From Timema cristinae (Eukaryota > Arthropoda > Insecta > Phasmatodea > Timematidae): a stretch of 64,000 nucleotides of DNA. The translations under genes were made by a program, and so were the position numbers. Below are positions 37,990 to 48,921 of the stretch, piece after piece. Positions within the stretch are counted from its first letter, which is position 1; the number at the start of each line of letters is the position of its first letter. The DNA lies in contig JBCFYV010000024.1 of the NCBI GenBank assembly GCA_039000515.1, positions 38,180,035 to 38,244,034 on the forward strand, given 5' to 3'. The notes beneath the pieces are model-generated. The model searched no databases and was not told the DNA's origin. It saw only the letters and a list, made by a program, of their open reading frames with translations.

Positions 37990-38217
37990 GATTTTTTTTT
38001 ATCGTCGTGTCCTACTCATTGTTCAGGTTATATTATAATTACTAAAGTGAGGTAGTGATGAGAAAGGATACATTTTATAAGTAATCTACCGGTGTTTGCG
38101 TGAAAGAGTGTAGGAAATCTTTTGCGAAAGCCACATTCAGTAGACTCGACTAGAATTCTAAAATGGAATTCCCCGTTATCAGTAGACCAGTACAAAACGT
38201 GAGTTAATACCTTATAC
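37990..38217 (-). mobile_element. SINE2 copy, diverged
   Basis: Reverse. The tail is at the left (tcgtgtcctactcattgttc), and the right part carries ccccgttatcagtagac, the complement of the SINE2 region between A and B boxes. The head is partly lost. Confidence 0.65.
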
Positions 38218-38690
38218 CAGGGGTATTAAGACCTTGGCCCACGAGCCACTTTCAGCCCTCCATAAAATAAAATTGTGGCCCACCGGCTCATGAAAATTAC
38301 AACATTATTTCAAGAGAAAAAATGACAAATACCGATTTTATATTTTGCAGAACTAGATAAATACTTAATTTAAATTAATTTATAATCTTCTTTTGATACA
38401 TACGCGAAGAAAAAATTACATAATCATACAAATTTACCTTGAGCCGGCAAATTACTACTTTAGTATAAGGGAGAGAGAGAGAGAGGGGTAGTGTACTATT
38501 TCGTGTGCGTTTGAGCATTGTTGGGAGTGCTCAAGTTCACTAATCACCGCTGACACACTTGGGATGCCAAAAGAAAATATATATATCAGTAATTTTGTTC
38601 AACCCTATTATTGTCGGTACAGTATTTCATCCCGTGATTCAATAAAATACAGTAACTTTGGCCCTTAGAACTTAAAATATATATAATAAA
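38218..38690 (+). mobile_element. Decayed hAT-type non-autonomous element
   Basis: It begins CAGGGGTATTAAGACCTTGG then CCCACGAGCC, which matches the typical hAT terminal pattern (CAGGGGTxxxAAxxxxxGGCCC). A second subterminal segment (gtggcccaccggctcatgaa) follows. Near 38655-38680, tttggcccttagaacttaaa resembles the subterminal right side of such elements, but a clean right CCCCTG terminus and the 8-bp duplication are not visible. A (GA)n stretch lies at 38470-38487. No transposase is present. Confidence 0.6.
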
Positions 38691-38717
38691 CTGGGCAAAC
38701 AAAATATTGTATCTGTG

Positions 38718-38785
38718 AGCTACACTATAAAAATAGTGATGAGTGTAACATGTTTTCAATCAGTTCATGATACGTGTGAAATAAG
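38718..38785 (+). repeat. Left copy of ~68-bp direct repeat flanking a SINE2
   Basis: Matches 39047-39116 with a few differences. Both contain agtgatgagtgta and gttttcaatcagttcatgat, and both abut the SINE2 between them. Confidence 0.9.
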
Positions 38786-39046
38786 TTTTTTATATTAATA
38801 TTTAGCACCACGTCTTACTACCCGTTCGGGTTATACGTTTTAAGTACTAATTACGCTAATGGATTAAGAATTGGGAAGGTTGAATTAGAGGAAGTGAACC
38901 CGCATTTGCTTGGAGGAAGAGTGGAAAACCATTTAGGAATAACCACCCCAGTTCACCCGACCGAGATTCGAACCTAGATCTTCCCGTTCTCAGCAGTCGA
39001 GTTCAACACGACAAGCGCGTTAGCCAAATACGCCACCGAGGCGGGT
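38786..39046 (-). mobile_element. SINE2 copy between long direct repeats
   Basis: Reverse, full length. The tail is at the left (tttagcaccacgtcttacta), followed by the body (cttggaggaagagtggaaaa), the B-box complement gagattcgaacc and the head complement (cgcgttagccaaatacgcca). It is bounded on both sides by the ~68-bp repeat with no spare sequence except the A-rich tail. Confidence 0.9.
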
Positions 39047-39116
39047 AGCTACACTATACAAATAGTGATGAGTGTATGATATGTTTTCAATCAGTTCATG
39101 ATACGTGTGCAGTAAG
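39047..39116 (+). repeat. Right copy of ~68-bp direct repeat
   Basis: It directly joins the start of the integrase-like pseudogene and appears to be part of it, since the reading continues into that sequence. Confidence 0.88.
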
Positions 39117-39657
39117 AAAAGACAGCAAATTGTATTGTATGAAATGTAATAGCATGAAACGAAAAGGAAAATCAAAGTCCAAAGCTAGTGAAGGCCTGGA
39201 AAAAAAACCCGGCAAAGAAAATTAAATTATAAAGTGATAAGGCGTTTACAAAACTAGCTATTGGATCAGCAGTGAAAATTTAATTTCCTAGTATAGATAT
39301 AATTGTATTCAACGCAAAAAAAATATTCTGGATCTGGTTTTAGAAGTGACTGATGACGCTTATTATAAATTAGATACTTTAAACGATATAATCAACTGTC
39401 TTTTCTCAAGAAATCAAATAAATAAGTGTAAAGACTCATTTTTGAAAGCAGAGGATATTACAAATAAAGAAATAGATTTCAGAGAAGAAAGCAGAAAAGA
39501 ATCTTGTACAGATATGCAGGGTTATGTTCACTGTTCTTGCAAGCAAAAATGCTCAAATAAAAAATGTAAATTAAACGCAAACAGAATAAAATGCAATTCA
39601 AAGTGTCATTCGTCTCTTGCATGCACCAACAAAGGAACTTCGTGTCCGTATATATAG
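39047..39657 (+). pseudogene. Integrase/transposase C-terminal remnant (KRBA2/SCAND3-like family)
   Basis: The last open part (about 39290-39657, no ATG; the apparent start at 39346 is GTG) carries LFSRNQINKCKDSFLK and then a cysteine-rich tail GYVHCSCKQKCSNKKC with CNSKCHSSLAC. This spacing (CxCxxxCxxxxC ... CNSxCH) is the C-terminal zinc-binding tail that I recall for DDE-integrase proteins of the KRBA2/SCAND3-like domesticated-transposon family. Upstream, in other frames, MKRKGKSKSKASEGLEK and SDKAFTKLAIGSAVKI are recognisable linker segments, so several frameshifts and stops interrupt it. The catalytic core is absent. It is a dead transposon fragment cut off at the left by a SINE2 insertion. 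Confidence 0.7.
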
Positions 39658-40115
39658 GTTTCAATAATTTCAGCTTTTACTTTTTTTTTATGATTATCAC
39701 TAAACATTCTTTATAATTTGTAATTTTCAGCTATACAACATAAATTTAATTATTTTATTTCATATGATTTTAAGTTATCAATATAAACATCTTTCTTAAA
39801 GGAAATACTTTTGATTCAATAGATTCTTAATTCTTTAATAAATTTCTGTATTTTCCTCAATTTAATATAATTAAATTGTAATGATTTCTCAATACTTTTT
39901 TATTTGCATTATTCTTTACATTGTTAGTTAAATCCCGATTTGGCTAAAGATCTCGGTTTTACCGGGCACATCCCGAAATACCAAGATACATCGGGCTTTG
40001 CCCAAAAATGGTGGACAGATCGCGATATGCCCTGAATTCAGGCTTTGCCCGTAACATATACAAACTTCGTCTATAACATTTGACAACTTTCCTATCCATA
40101 CTTACTCTGCATTAA
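39658..40115. other. AT-rich DNA with a short internal repeat
   Basis: Positions 39930-40065 contain three variants of a 'cccgat/cgggcttt/tgcccg' phrase (for example accgggcacatcccgaaata, catcgggctttgcccaaaaa, caggctttgcccgtaacata), so a small degenerate repeat is likely. No gene. Confidence 0.5.
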
Positions 40116-40373
40116 GAATGTGCTGGGGTCCGGGGTTCAATCCTCGGCCCTGGAACAGATTTATCTGATTACCAAACCCTTCCATCACCTCTGACAAGAC
40201 GTGTATTAATCACAACTTGATAATGTGGGGAATGCCAGGCCTCCACCGTGGTTCGGATCCCACGTTAAACTGTAGGTCCTCCATTTCATCTCGCAATCAC
40301 CCTACCATTACACATTAACGTAAGTGCGTATAACCCTAACGGGTAGTAAGACGCGTTGCTAATAATAATAATA
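40116..40373 (+). mobile_element. SINE1 copy, 5'-truncated, variant subfamily
   Basis: It starts just before the B box (gtccggggttcaatcctcgg), then the body with the ~13-bp gtgtattaatcac block also present at 33927, then the shared tail. The short flank cattaa at 40110-40115 and 40374-40379 is a possible target duplication. Confidence 0.85.
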
Positions 40374-40394
40374 CATTAATAACTCTAAAGGTAA

Positions 40395-40700
40395 ATGTTG
40401 CAGTTACAAAAGTACGCCACCTATTCTTATCTTGAGCTGGTCCTATCTAGTCCACCTCATTAAACCCTATTTTTTCAGGTCCATTCTATTGTTATCCTTC
40501 CATCTGCTTCTAGGTCTTTCCAATAATATCTTTCCATTAGGTTTACCAGTCAGCAACCTCAACATAGTTCTATACTCTCCCATTCACGCTGGATGTCCTG
40601 CCCAGCGTAATATACAAGATTCGACTATCCTAACAATGCTTTGTGAGGAGTATAGGCTATATACCTCATCAATATGTAACCTGTTCTACTCACTATTATC
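40395..40700 (-). pseudogene. LINE ORF2 C-terminal remnant
   Basis: Read on the minus strand in alternating frames, this gives ILRWAGHP, then LTGKPNGKILLERPRSRWKD, then GFNEVDWIGPAQDKN and RWRTF. This is the well-known C-terminal segment of many insect LINE ORF2 proteins (pattern 'LRWAGHV.RM ... GKP.GKR..GRPR.RW.D ... DW...A.DR.RWR'). Frameshifts and stops break it, and the reverse transcriptase is gone. The plus-strand 107-codon open frame at 40432-40755 is its antisense shadow. The clade cannot be fixed from this piece; RTE-like or a similar clade is plausible. Confidence 0.78.
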
Positions 40701-43700
40701 AAACTTATCTATTCTTCCTTTGTATTTTAAAAGTGTTTTTATAGGTTGCATATAAATGTTGATAGCACTAATAAAAATTGCATTTGCATTTTGATGAAGT
40801 ATTCTTGTGATTACTTAGTAAAAATTCAATTAATGAATTAGATAAATACATTAAACTTTAATTATATTATATAATATATTATTATTTTATATGATCCAGT
40901 ATTGTATATGATAGGTAGGTTACAATATGTTTACAGATTTTCCTAAATTTTATATTATGCCATATAGTTAATATAGCTTTATATTAAAAATATTTCGTTT
41001 AAGTGAATTACTTACTATTTGGTTATAGATTTTCTGAACTATATCTATCACAATTTGATTTAAATAGGAATACTTTTTTTAATGTTAAAGAATATTACTA
41101 AAACTATTTTCATAAATTTACACATCGATAAAGTGACCTTCATATGTAAATATTGATAATTAATTTATATATACTTATAAACTAAAGCTAATTATATATA
41201 TATAAAGATAATTCCAATTTTGAGCGTGAAAATATATTTATATTTATCAAGTTTTCTTTCTATTAGATTCACGTAATTAATGATTTCACGAAACAGGCTA
41301 CGACGATAATAATCTATTATAAAACGTCATGAGTACAGTAATTTCGAGCATAGAACACATTAAATGGGTACAACATGAACAGCAATTCAGTCAAAGAGTG
41401 GCGTGTGCGTAATTTGGTTGAACTGAACTCTAAATAAACAGTGTGCGTTGATCGATATTTTTTCAGCCGTATTTGTATGAAAGTAAACCTATTTTTCCCC
41501 TGCTATTTACCGACTAACAGTAGTTCATACTTTTAGGTTGATTAGCTTAATTTCCTGATCTATGTTTGCGTGTTTGCGCAAAGTGTCACGCATTGCCCCT
41601 TTGAAGAATGTAAGCCCTCGTTAATTACTGTTGTAAAACTAGAGTGTACTAATTTTTCATTTCAAAGCTTGAGAAAGGTTAAGCTATTTCCATTAGATAT
41701 TTACCAAGACTTAAAATATATAATGTAAAATGTATTTTATTAAAAATTTTAATCTTTACATATTAAAATTATTTAATTTAAAATATATTATAATTTTTAC
41801 AATTTATTTTTTATTTTATCTAAAAACATATTAGGGTTTATTAAATAAATTAGTGTTGGCAATCAATGTCAATAACGTGATTGGTTTGCAAAAACTCTCA
41901 AATTTTGCCTTTTTTTAGAACATCTTTGTAACTTCTTCGACCAACATCATTCGCTGTTTGATTCATGTATTTCATTCTTGGTGCACCTCTTGAATTCTTT
42001 CCTTCCACATCTTATTCTATTATTATCTTGTATTAGCATTATTTGGTTTTATTAAATCATAAATAAATATAAAATCAGAATTGGTTGTAAGAGCGTGTGT
42101 CTCATATACTTTGAACTAATTAATATACATATCGACTAAACTTTAGACATGAATAGATAAAGTGCATTTAAACTAAAAAGGTGGTAAGACACGGCGCCAA
42201 ATAAAAAACCGCTATATTTTGTATCTTACCTTAGTCCACCAATGTTGGTAAAGGAATATCCATAGTAATACATCAAAAGGATTGGTCGGCTATATCAAAA
42301 AGCAAGATAAATAAGTAACTCCTTTGCTATAAATTTTAGAATATATTTATTATGTGTGTCGGAAGATAACTTTCAAATTTAGCCTAAAAAAATAAAGTAA
42401 AACATAAATTTAATGTTTATAAAAAAGAGTATATATTTTATATTATTAAAATTATAATACAAATTAAGATAAACCCAGTTTTTTTCCCTTCAAATATGGC
42501 CTTTTAAGGGCAGTGTTTAACTGTTCATAAACTTGGGAGTTTATTCATTATTAAATGTTCAAAAAATGGCTTGTGATATTTATAATATATAATATATATT
42601 ATATATGTATATTATAAATATATATACATATACACCTTTACACTATTTTCTCTTAAAGATATTAAACAAACCTTTTAATAAAACACCTGGTAAAAAACTA
42701 TAAGACCATATTTTATGGCAGAATCTTTATAACTATCCTAAAGCACCCATAGTTACTAGCAAATTTTTGCTGATTATTATTAATATAAAACCATTTTTTT
42801 AAAGTTCCGCTCTATTCCAAATTTATTTTCTAATATACTTTGAACTTCAGGCTACGTATTTATATTTTAGTTTGTTTTCTTGTTGGTACATTTATTTATA
42901 TTTCATTCGAGTGAAAAGTTTTGTTCATCTTTGGAGGATTTTACTATTAAATAATATTAAAGAAGTTAAAAGACCTGGTCTTTAACAAACATGTATACAA
43001 TTGTAGTCTACAAATATATCTGTGAAAAAATTTTTTTAGAACATACACTTTTCAAAACTACATGTATTAACCTGTATTATATAGAATCATGCCAATGAGA
43101 ACGTAGTTTATATGTAAAGCTCATCTAAATATTTTTACTGGTTACGGTGAGGCTTAAGATTGAATCCCGGCCAGATACAATAGAGTCGTTTTCATAAGTG
43201 GTTCCCGACGCTCCCATTACAAAATTTAGGGAAAACTCATCAATATTCTACTCATTCCAAAGTCATAATGGTTTTAAATGCATATTAACCAGATGGATGG
43301 ATGGTAGCTCTCTAAGTATATTTATTATTTCAGATACACCATAAGAAAATATCAATCTTGTATGAAGAAACTGTTTATTTTCTAACAATTTTAATTTAAA
43401 TATTCAATTATATGATATTTTTATTCAATTATTTATATTAAAATAATTTTGAAACAATATTTGTATATATAATTTATTTTGTATTTTTTTCCTTATAGGT
43501 AAGTCAACATTCGTCTTCTTACTTTGTTAGCCATCACCACGTCACATGTTGGGTGAGTTTTCAAGCTACAAACCAGGTTTATAGTATTATGATTTATTTT
43601 TTAATCTCGTAAAATTTTTGAAACTTATTACAAAACTATATTTATGATGAGTTACACTAAATATAACTACTATTTATTATAACTAGCATTTATTTTCTAC

Positions 43701-44455
43701 AAACTTTCTTTAATGGTTGAGCCCATATAAACTGAATATAATAGTATTTGCATGTCTTGCAAGGTTGTAGATTTTTTTCAATGTCAGAAATTTCTTAACA
43801 CATGGTAGATAAATTTGTCGACGAGAAGGTTGTGCAAAAGTATTATCAAACGAAATTATAATATAATTACAAAATATTTTACTTAGCTGTTCTGGATATT
43901 TGGTATTGATAATGTAAAACTATCCCTCATTAAGTGACTTAATTTCGTAATGTTTTTTATTTTAAAGTAATTATATATAAAATCAAATTGATCCAAAAGA
44001 TATTGATAAAATTAAATAATCGTTTGGAATACTTTCAAAGCATCTGTACCTACTAAGCCAAATATGACAACGGCAGATACTTGCGATTACAGTGAAATTG
44101 AATTAACATAGTTGAAATAAAATATTACACTATTAATAATAATTATATATATTATAACATATAATTGAATTATTTTAACATGTCAACGTTAATAAATAAC
44201 TTGCTATAAATCTGTTACTATAAACAGCCCACTGTTCGGTCACTAGTCAAACTATCAAGTCTTTATATGGATATTTGCTAAGGCATTTTATTTGGCCATA
44301 CTACACACCGATAAACAATGGTTGGTCAAAAAATTATATTGAGCATGTCTCAAAACTATTACAAAAGAATCACCGCTCTTTTTCAGTTTTTATCAAAACC
44401 ATGTAAAATAATACCAATACAAATATTTTATGAAAACGAGCAATAACACGCTTTG
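40701..44455. other. AT-rich DNA, no gene seen
   Basis: A SINE tail scrap (gtggtaagacacggcgccaa) lies at 42180-42200. A possible SINE2 body fragment (gattgaatcccggccagata) lies near 43160. An AT palindromic run lies at 42580-42635. Positions 41290-41660 are less AT-biased but have no coding signal. Confidence 0.5.
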
Positions 44456-44595
44456 CTGTCCACGTGGTCTAGCGCGCCACTATCGCAGTAGACTAGACTG
44501 CTGATGACGGGGAGATTGAGGTTCGAATCTCGGTTTGGTATACTGAAAGAGGGTTTTATAAAATAATTTTTCAATCTTCACCAAAATCCAGGAGA
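44456..44595 (+). mobile_element. SINE2 5' part
   Basis: The best-preserved SINE2 head in the window: tgtccacgtggtctagcgcg (A box), agactagactgctgatgacg (long variable arm) and gaggttcgaatctcggtttg (B box). It breaks off in the body after ttcaccaaaatcc. The class II layout suggests a tRNA-Ser- or tRNA-Leu-like ancestor. Confidence 0.85.
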
Positions 44596-45013
44596 ACCAT
44601 CAGTAATATTATTGTTTTGTATATTCCGCGTTTTCAATTCTTTGAAACCAAGCGATATGTAAACAACTTATTGACCGAGAAATACCATGAATTTCACAAC
44701 TGTATTCTTTTTCTAATAGTTTGCTGAGTGAATACGCACAAATACGTTACCTTAGGGAGTGTTTCAGCGTCTAAATCCCATTTCCAATGAGTTAGTTTTA
44801 TATTTATACTAAACCAAGGACAATTTATTACCTTGAGGTGTTTGATTAAATTTTATCCATAAGTAATGTATTATAAAAAGAAAGAAAACCAGTACAAATA
44901 AAATAAAATAATGAGAATCGCATTTAATGATGAATTATTTGATCTCAGTTATTATTTATTTTAATAATGACTAAGATGCTTTTTTTCCACGCTGTCAAGT
45001 AATTAATAATAAT

Positions 45014-45046
<33 letters not shown>

Positions 45047-45969
45047 TAAAAAATGAAAATAAAACGTACCGTTCTATTCATTGTATGGTCTAAGGCACAT
45101 GATAGTGAGAGTGAGGTTTTAATAAATGCTATCTGGAATTAAGTGTTACTAGAATTAAAAAAATGCTCGTACATAAAAAAAATCCAAACCTCTGAAAATA
45201 TTCGGGGTCACATTATGGGCTTTCAAGTCAAAACAAGTATTGCTAGTTTTTACTCTCTCTCTTTCTCTCGCTCTATCAAAAATCCACAGTGGTTTACGTG
45301 GGGGAAAAGTACTTTTTTAAAAAAAAGAGATTATTTTATATTTCAATTTAATTTCCAGAACTATACTTTTTATTTAAATATTTAACTTGCTCTTTCCAAA
45401 CATGTGTATTATATCAGTTTTATGATTTTTTTAATGATTAAATTAATTACTTATTATTGATACACCTTGGTCCAAGCATTTTCCTATGTAACAATAATAA
45501 TTATCTTTATTTTTACAAACTGGAATAATCAAACCATTTTATTTAATTCAGTTATTTAGTATTTTATTACAATAAATAATGAATAGTTTTCTCTACCATG
45601 GCCTTATTTACTACATCTCCAGTGTATAATTACAAATATAAGAGTAGTTTGATTTTGTGATATTTTTAACGCATATTAAAAGTCTTATGGGTTATATAAT
45701 AACTTAATTAAGAGTCAAATAAATGATAAAGATTAGGTACAGCAATTAATGAAAAAGTTTATTGTATCTCACGCTAATGTTCATGGGAGGCTCACCACCT
45801 TAACCCTGGAAGGTAAAGATTCACCTTGTAGATTTACACAATGCTTCTATCTTATAACTTATAAGATAGTGTAATCCATTAAGGTTAAAGATGGATCACA
45901 CTGTAATCTAAGCTAAAATTTTCTCTACTAACTGTTTAGTAAAATAGTGGACTATATCTTTAAATGTGT
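44596..45969. other. AT-rich DNA, no gene seen
   Basis: It holds an (AAT)n run at 45005-45043, a scrap of SINE2 head (tgtatggtctaaggcacat) at about 45082, and a near-perfect 23-bp palindrome (ctatcttataacttataaga...) at 45847-45869. The 80-codon frame at 45143-45385 has no recognisable family. Confidence 0.5.
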
Positions 45970-46537
45970 TGGCTCACTCATAAAGCTAAACTAAGTTAAG
46001 CTATGCCCTGCTTTGCTGAGCTATGTTTTTTTTACGATTGATGGCCAGGCGATTTTCAATCTCCCATATCTAACCATCTTAATTTGAGCATGCGTATAAC
46101 GCATCTTGGGATAAATGTTGAACAGACGCAATGCTCGATTTTTGAAAATAACCAAGGAATTGTTGATTTTTTTTTTTTCAGTTTGTTTCAAGTGTATTTA
46201 GGTAATGTTCTATTTAGGTTTTTATAGAGTATTGGTGTTTTTATATTAAAGTGGAGACGTTAGTTTAACAAGTCAGACCTCAACATCATACATTTTCTTC
46301 ATCGTCCAAAACAGCTTATAATAGAAGCAACTCCTCTCCTCAGTACTATATTCTGAGCTCGAACAATAAATTTTGGAAAATGCCATAACTTAACTTCCCT
46401 GGAGTAGAATTGAAAGAAACCACAGTAAATTTAGGAGGAAAGAGGAAACTTATCTTAGCTTATCAATGATTGTGAAACCAAACTGACAAAGCCTTAGCAC
46501 GGCATAGCATAGATTAGCGTTCTGTGTGAATTGGCCT
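45970..46537. mobile_element. Possible MITE with ~45-bp imperfect TIRs
   Basis: The left end (ggctcactcataaagctaaa, then gctatgccctgctttgc) and the complement of the right end (ggccaattcacacagaacgc, then gctatgccgtgctaaggc) align with indels. Both arms contain GCTATGCC and TGCT. The target duplication is unclear and there is no coding capacity. Confidence 0.5.
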
Positions 46538-47221
46538 TAATGTGGCTATTTTTCAATTTAAACCGAGTGTACATAGTTTCGTCGCTTTGACATACTGTCC
46601 TAGATTCTGTCGGAAAGAGGGAGAAGGTTCTAAAGGAATGGGGTGGAGGTATGCTTGTGCCTGAAAACAAAATTTTCCTCCCTACCCCCACCTTTCCTCT
46701 AACTCATTGCCTCCCTTGCTCATAATTTAAAGTCTAACCCACACCTCCTCCGCTTCTGGTTCCCTCTTTCTCACCAGCACCCCTGCCCTTACTGCAGAGC
46801 CACTGCGCTACTGCCTAGTCTTGGAACCTTGCCACATTATAATGATAAATATTAGGAAAATCACAATTTATTGTTATTTCTTATTTTTTTTAATAAAAAA
46901 GAATATTTTTGTAGAAAATTTTGAGATTTCTACACATTGTAAAAAATTTAATCTCTAGATTATATTATCTTAGTAAACTTTTTTTTAAATAAGTAGCTCG
47001 AAAATATATATTGACAATAAAATATTGATGAATATATATATATTTATTTCAATGACATTTTACTTTGAAAGTGAGGATTATATTATATAAAAGAGCTACT
47101 CCTATTGTAACATATTTTACTACTAAAATGTATTTTATTTTCAATATTTTATTTAAATTATGCTTTTTTTAGTTTGTAGTAATATTTCAACGATACAGAA
47201 CAAAATAGCATATAATAATGA
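46538..47221. other. AT-rich DNA with a C-rich patch
   Basis: Positions 46610-46810 are GC-richer, with CCTCC/CCCCC runs and no domain-bearing frame. Nothing else is seen. Confidence 0.5.
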
Positions 47222-47395
47222 CCTATTTTATTTATTTATCTGAGGTATTTAACGTGCACTTTCTAAACCAACAAGCTATATCAGCACACGAGAATTCCTA
47301 TGAGCCAAAGCGAAAGGGCATACATACTTTCCAGGGTTCTTTTACATGACACAATTGATTTGGGACCGATGACTTTACTTAACCTCCAGAGAAAG
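47222..47395 (-). mobile_element. SINE3 copy, 5'-truncated
   Basis: Reverse. The tail is at the left (plus: ctgaggtatttaacgtgcac with a (TTTA)n lead), and the body with catcggtcccaaatcaattg and accctggaaagtatgtat on the minus strand aligns with the SINE3 at 58165. The tail is the same as in SINE4. Confidence 0.7.
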
Positions 47396-47489
47396 TTTGT
47401 TATCCCTTGCTGCGGCTTAGGGGGTAACTAATTGATGTCGCGACGACGGCAACGTTGTGTTCAGGCACGTGTGGGTAGAGGAGGTGAGA

Positions 47490-47595
47490 GTGTTCCAGCA
47501 ACGTTAGTCGCGGTGGAACATGGAGAGAAATCCCGGAAGCGTGAGTCGCGGTGGAACATGAGGATGTCCCAGCAACGTGAGTCCGTGTTGGGAGG
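47490..47595. repeat. ~37-bp minisatellite, about 3 units
   Basis: The phrase gtcgcggtggaacatg recurs at 47507 and 47545, with a diverged third (gtccgtgttggga) at 47581. The intervening phrase ccagcaacgt occurs at both edges. GC-rich compared with the surroundings. Confidence 0.7.
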
Positions 47596-47608
47596 TAGGG
47601 TGACGGCG

Positions 47609-47707
47609 GGAGAGAGAGGAGAGAGAAAGAGAGAGAGAGAGAAGAGAGAGAGAGAAGAGAAGAGAGAGAGAAGAGAAGAGAGAGAGAGAAAGAGAGAGAG
47701 AGAGATA
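47609..47707. repeat. (GA)n purine microsatellite
   Basis: About 100 bp of GAGA with occasional AAG. The overlapping 85-144-codon frames on both strands (Ser/Leu-rich or Arg/Glu-rich) are the repeat read through and are not called as genes. Confidence 0.95.
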
Positions 47708-47828
47708 GGGTTAAACAATTTTTCTCTTTCGTGGCATAAGACAATTTAATAGCTCTTTCAATCAGGTGGTGAACCCGGGTTGGGTAGCCACTCTCCGACT
47801 GGTTTCTGATCGCCGTTCGGCTGTTGCC

Positions 47829-48116
47829 CGACATAGAACATCTGACTTGACAGTTATGCCACGCCAGGTTGTCTATGAAAGGGCTGATTTGTTGTTTGAG
47901 TACCGAGTCGTTGTCATGACTCTTAACCTCGCGAATGAACTTGTTTACCTGATGAAATAGAACAGATGAAATGGGCCTGCAGAATACTACAGGTGTGTGG
48001 TTTTTGTAGCCCGACGCAGGACATTTCTACCTTGACTCTGATGCCAAGCTAGGCCGCCTGTGAAAGGGCTATATTTGTGTTAGAGTACGGAGTCACTATC
48101 GTGACTCCTGGCCTCT
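47829..48116 (+). repeat. Direct repeat, ~105-bp units at 183-bp period
   Basis: The units begin cgaca(t/c)... at 47829 and 48012. Both have the order 'gacttgac/accttgac', 'atgcca', 'tgaaagggct', 'gagtac(c/g)gagtc' and 'tgactct/tgactcc'. The repeat lies inside the GC-richer island directly downstream of the LINE 3' end in the LINE's own direction. Confidence 0.75.
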
Positions 48117-48299
48117 TGGATAAATTAATACCTTGTACAAACAATTGTATAATTATTGATACTGTGAGTGAAGTTGGTTATAGTGAACGATCGCGCTGGG
48201 TCTCGGGATTTGGGGAGGATTTTCTTTTGTTGGGATGTGGGAAGGTGTGTATAAGGTATGATGATGATATATGTTGTTGTTTCATGAGTCGATTTCCGG

Positions 48300-48640
48300 G
48301 AGGAGGATCGAAAGGTTTAACTTGACTGTAGGGAATAGGTTTGGCGCGGATGGTTACATATCCATTCCCCATCTGGGGCCGTCAGTGGCGCCAGCGTTAT
48401 TCTCTGGCTAGAAGGTTGACCTAGGCGGTTATCCCAGTGGAGTCCGGCGGTGGCAAAGGTTATAAAAAGTTTCTTGTTGGGGTAGGATTTTCTTTTCTTG
48501 GGATTAGGAGTGAGGTGGATACATTTCCATTCCCCATCTGGGGCCGCCCCCGGCGCCAGCGTTATTCTCTGGCTAGTAGACAACCTAGGCGGTTATCCCA
48601 GTGGCGTCCGGCCGTGACTAAGGTTGTGATGGCATGAAAT
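48300..48640. repeat. Direct repeat, 175-bp period
   Basis: The phrase tccattccccatctggggcc starts at 48361 and again at 48536. It is followed in both by ggcgccagcgttattctctg and 'ctaggcggttatcccagtgg'. A partial third copy of the upstream part (aggattttcttttgttggga) lies at 48215. Minus-strand translation gives the repeated peptide SQRITLAP...APDGEW, so it may once have been coding. I recognise no protein. Confidence 0.8.
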
Positions 48641-48921
48641 GAGCGACTTGTGAATGTCAGGTCTGGGGTTGGAGCAAGGATGGGATAGTTGGGTGGTGGG
48701 TTGTCGTCGATCCCGTTGGTCTGGCGTAGTCGATTGTCAATTTGGTTAATTACTACTCTAATTTTTTTTTTTTCCTAAATCTAGGTATCGGGGGTTGTGT
48801 TTTTTTTTTATTATTATTATTTTTTCCAAGATTATAATAGACACTGAGTTAGTCATAATAATGCTCTCCTACGCCAGCCGTGGTCTCTTGTAGCGTCTGG
48901 TCTCAGCAGGGTCGTAACGTC

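Noticed and set aside
40432..40755. 107-codon plus-strand ORF as a membrane protein
   Set aside because: It is antisense to a recognisable LINE ORF2 C-terminus on the minus strand.
41290..41660. Conserved non-coding enhancer
   Set aside because: It is less AT-biased and has homeodomain-like TAATTA cores, but such cores are expected by chance in this composition and no comparison is available.
45847..45869. 23-bp palindrome as a regulatory operator
   Set aside because: Short AT-rich palindromes are common here. No gene adjoins it.
47400..47834. 144-codon minus-strand ORF and its opposite-strand partners
   Set aside because: Their length comes from the (GA)n microsatellite being open in several frames. 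The composition is almost pure Ser/Leu or Arg/Glu and no domain is visible.
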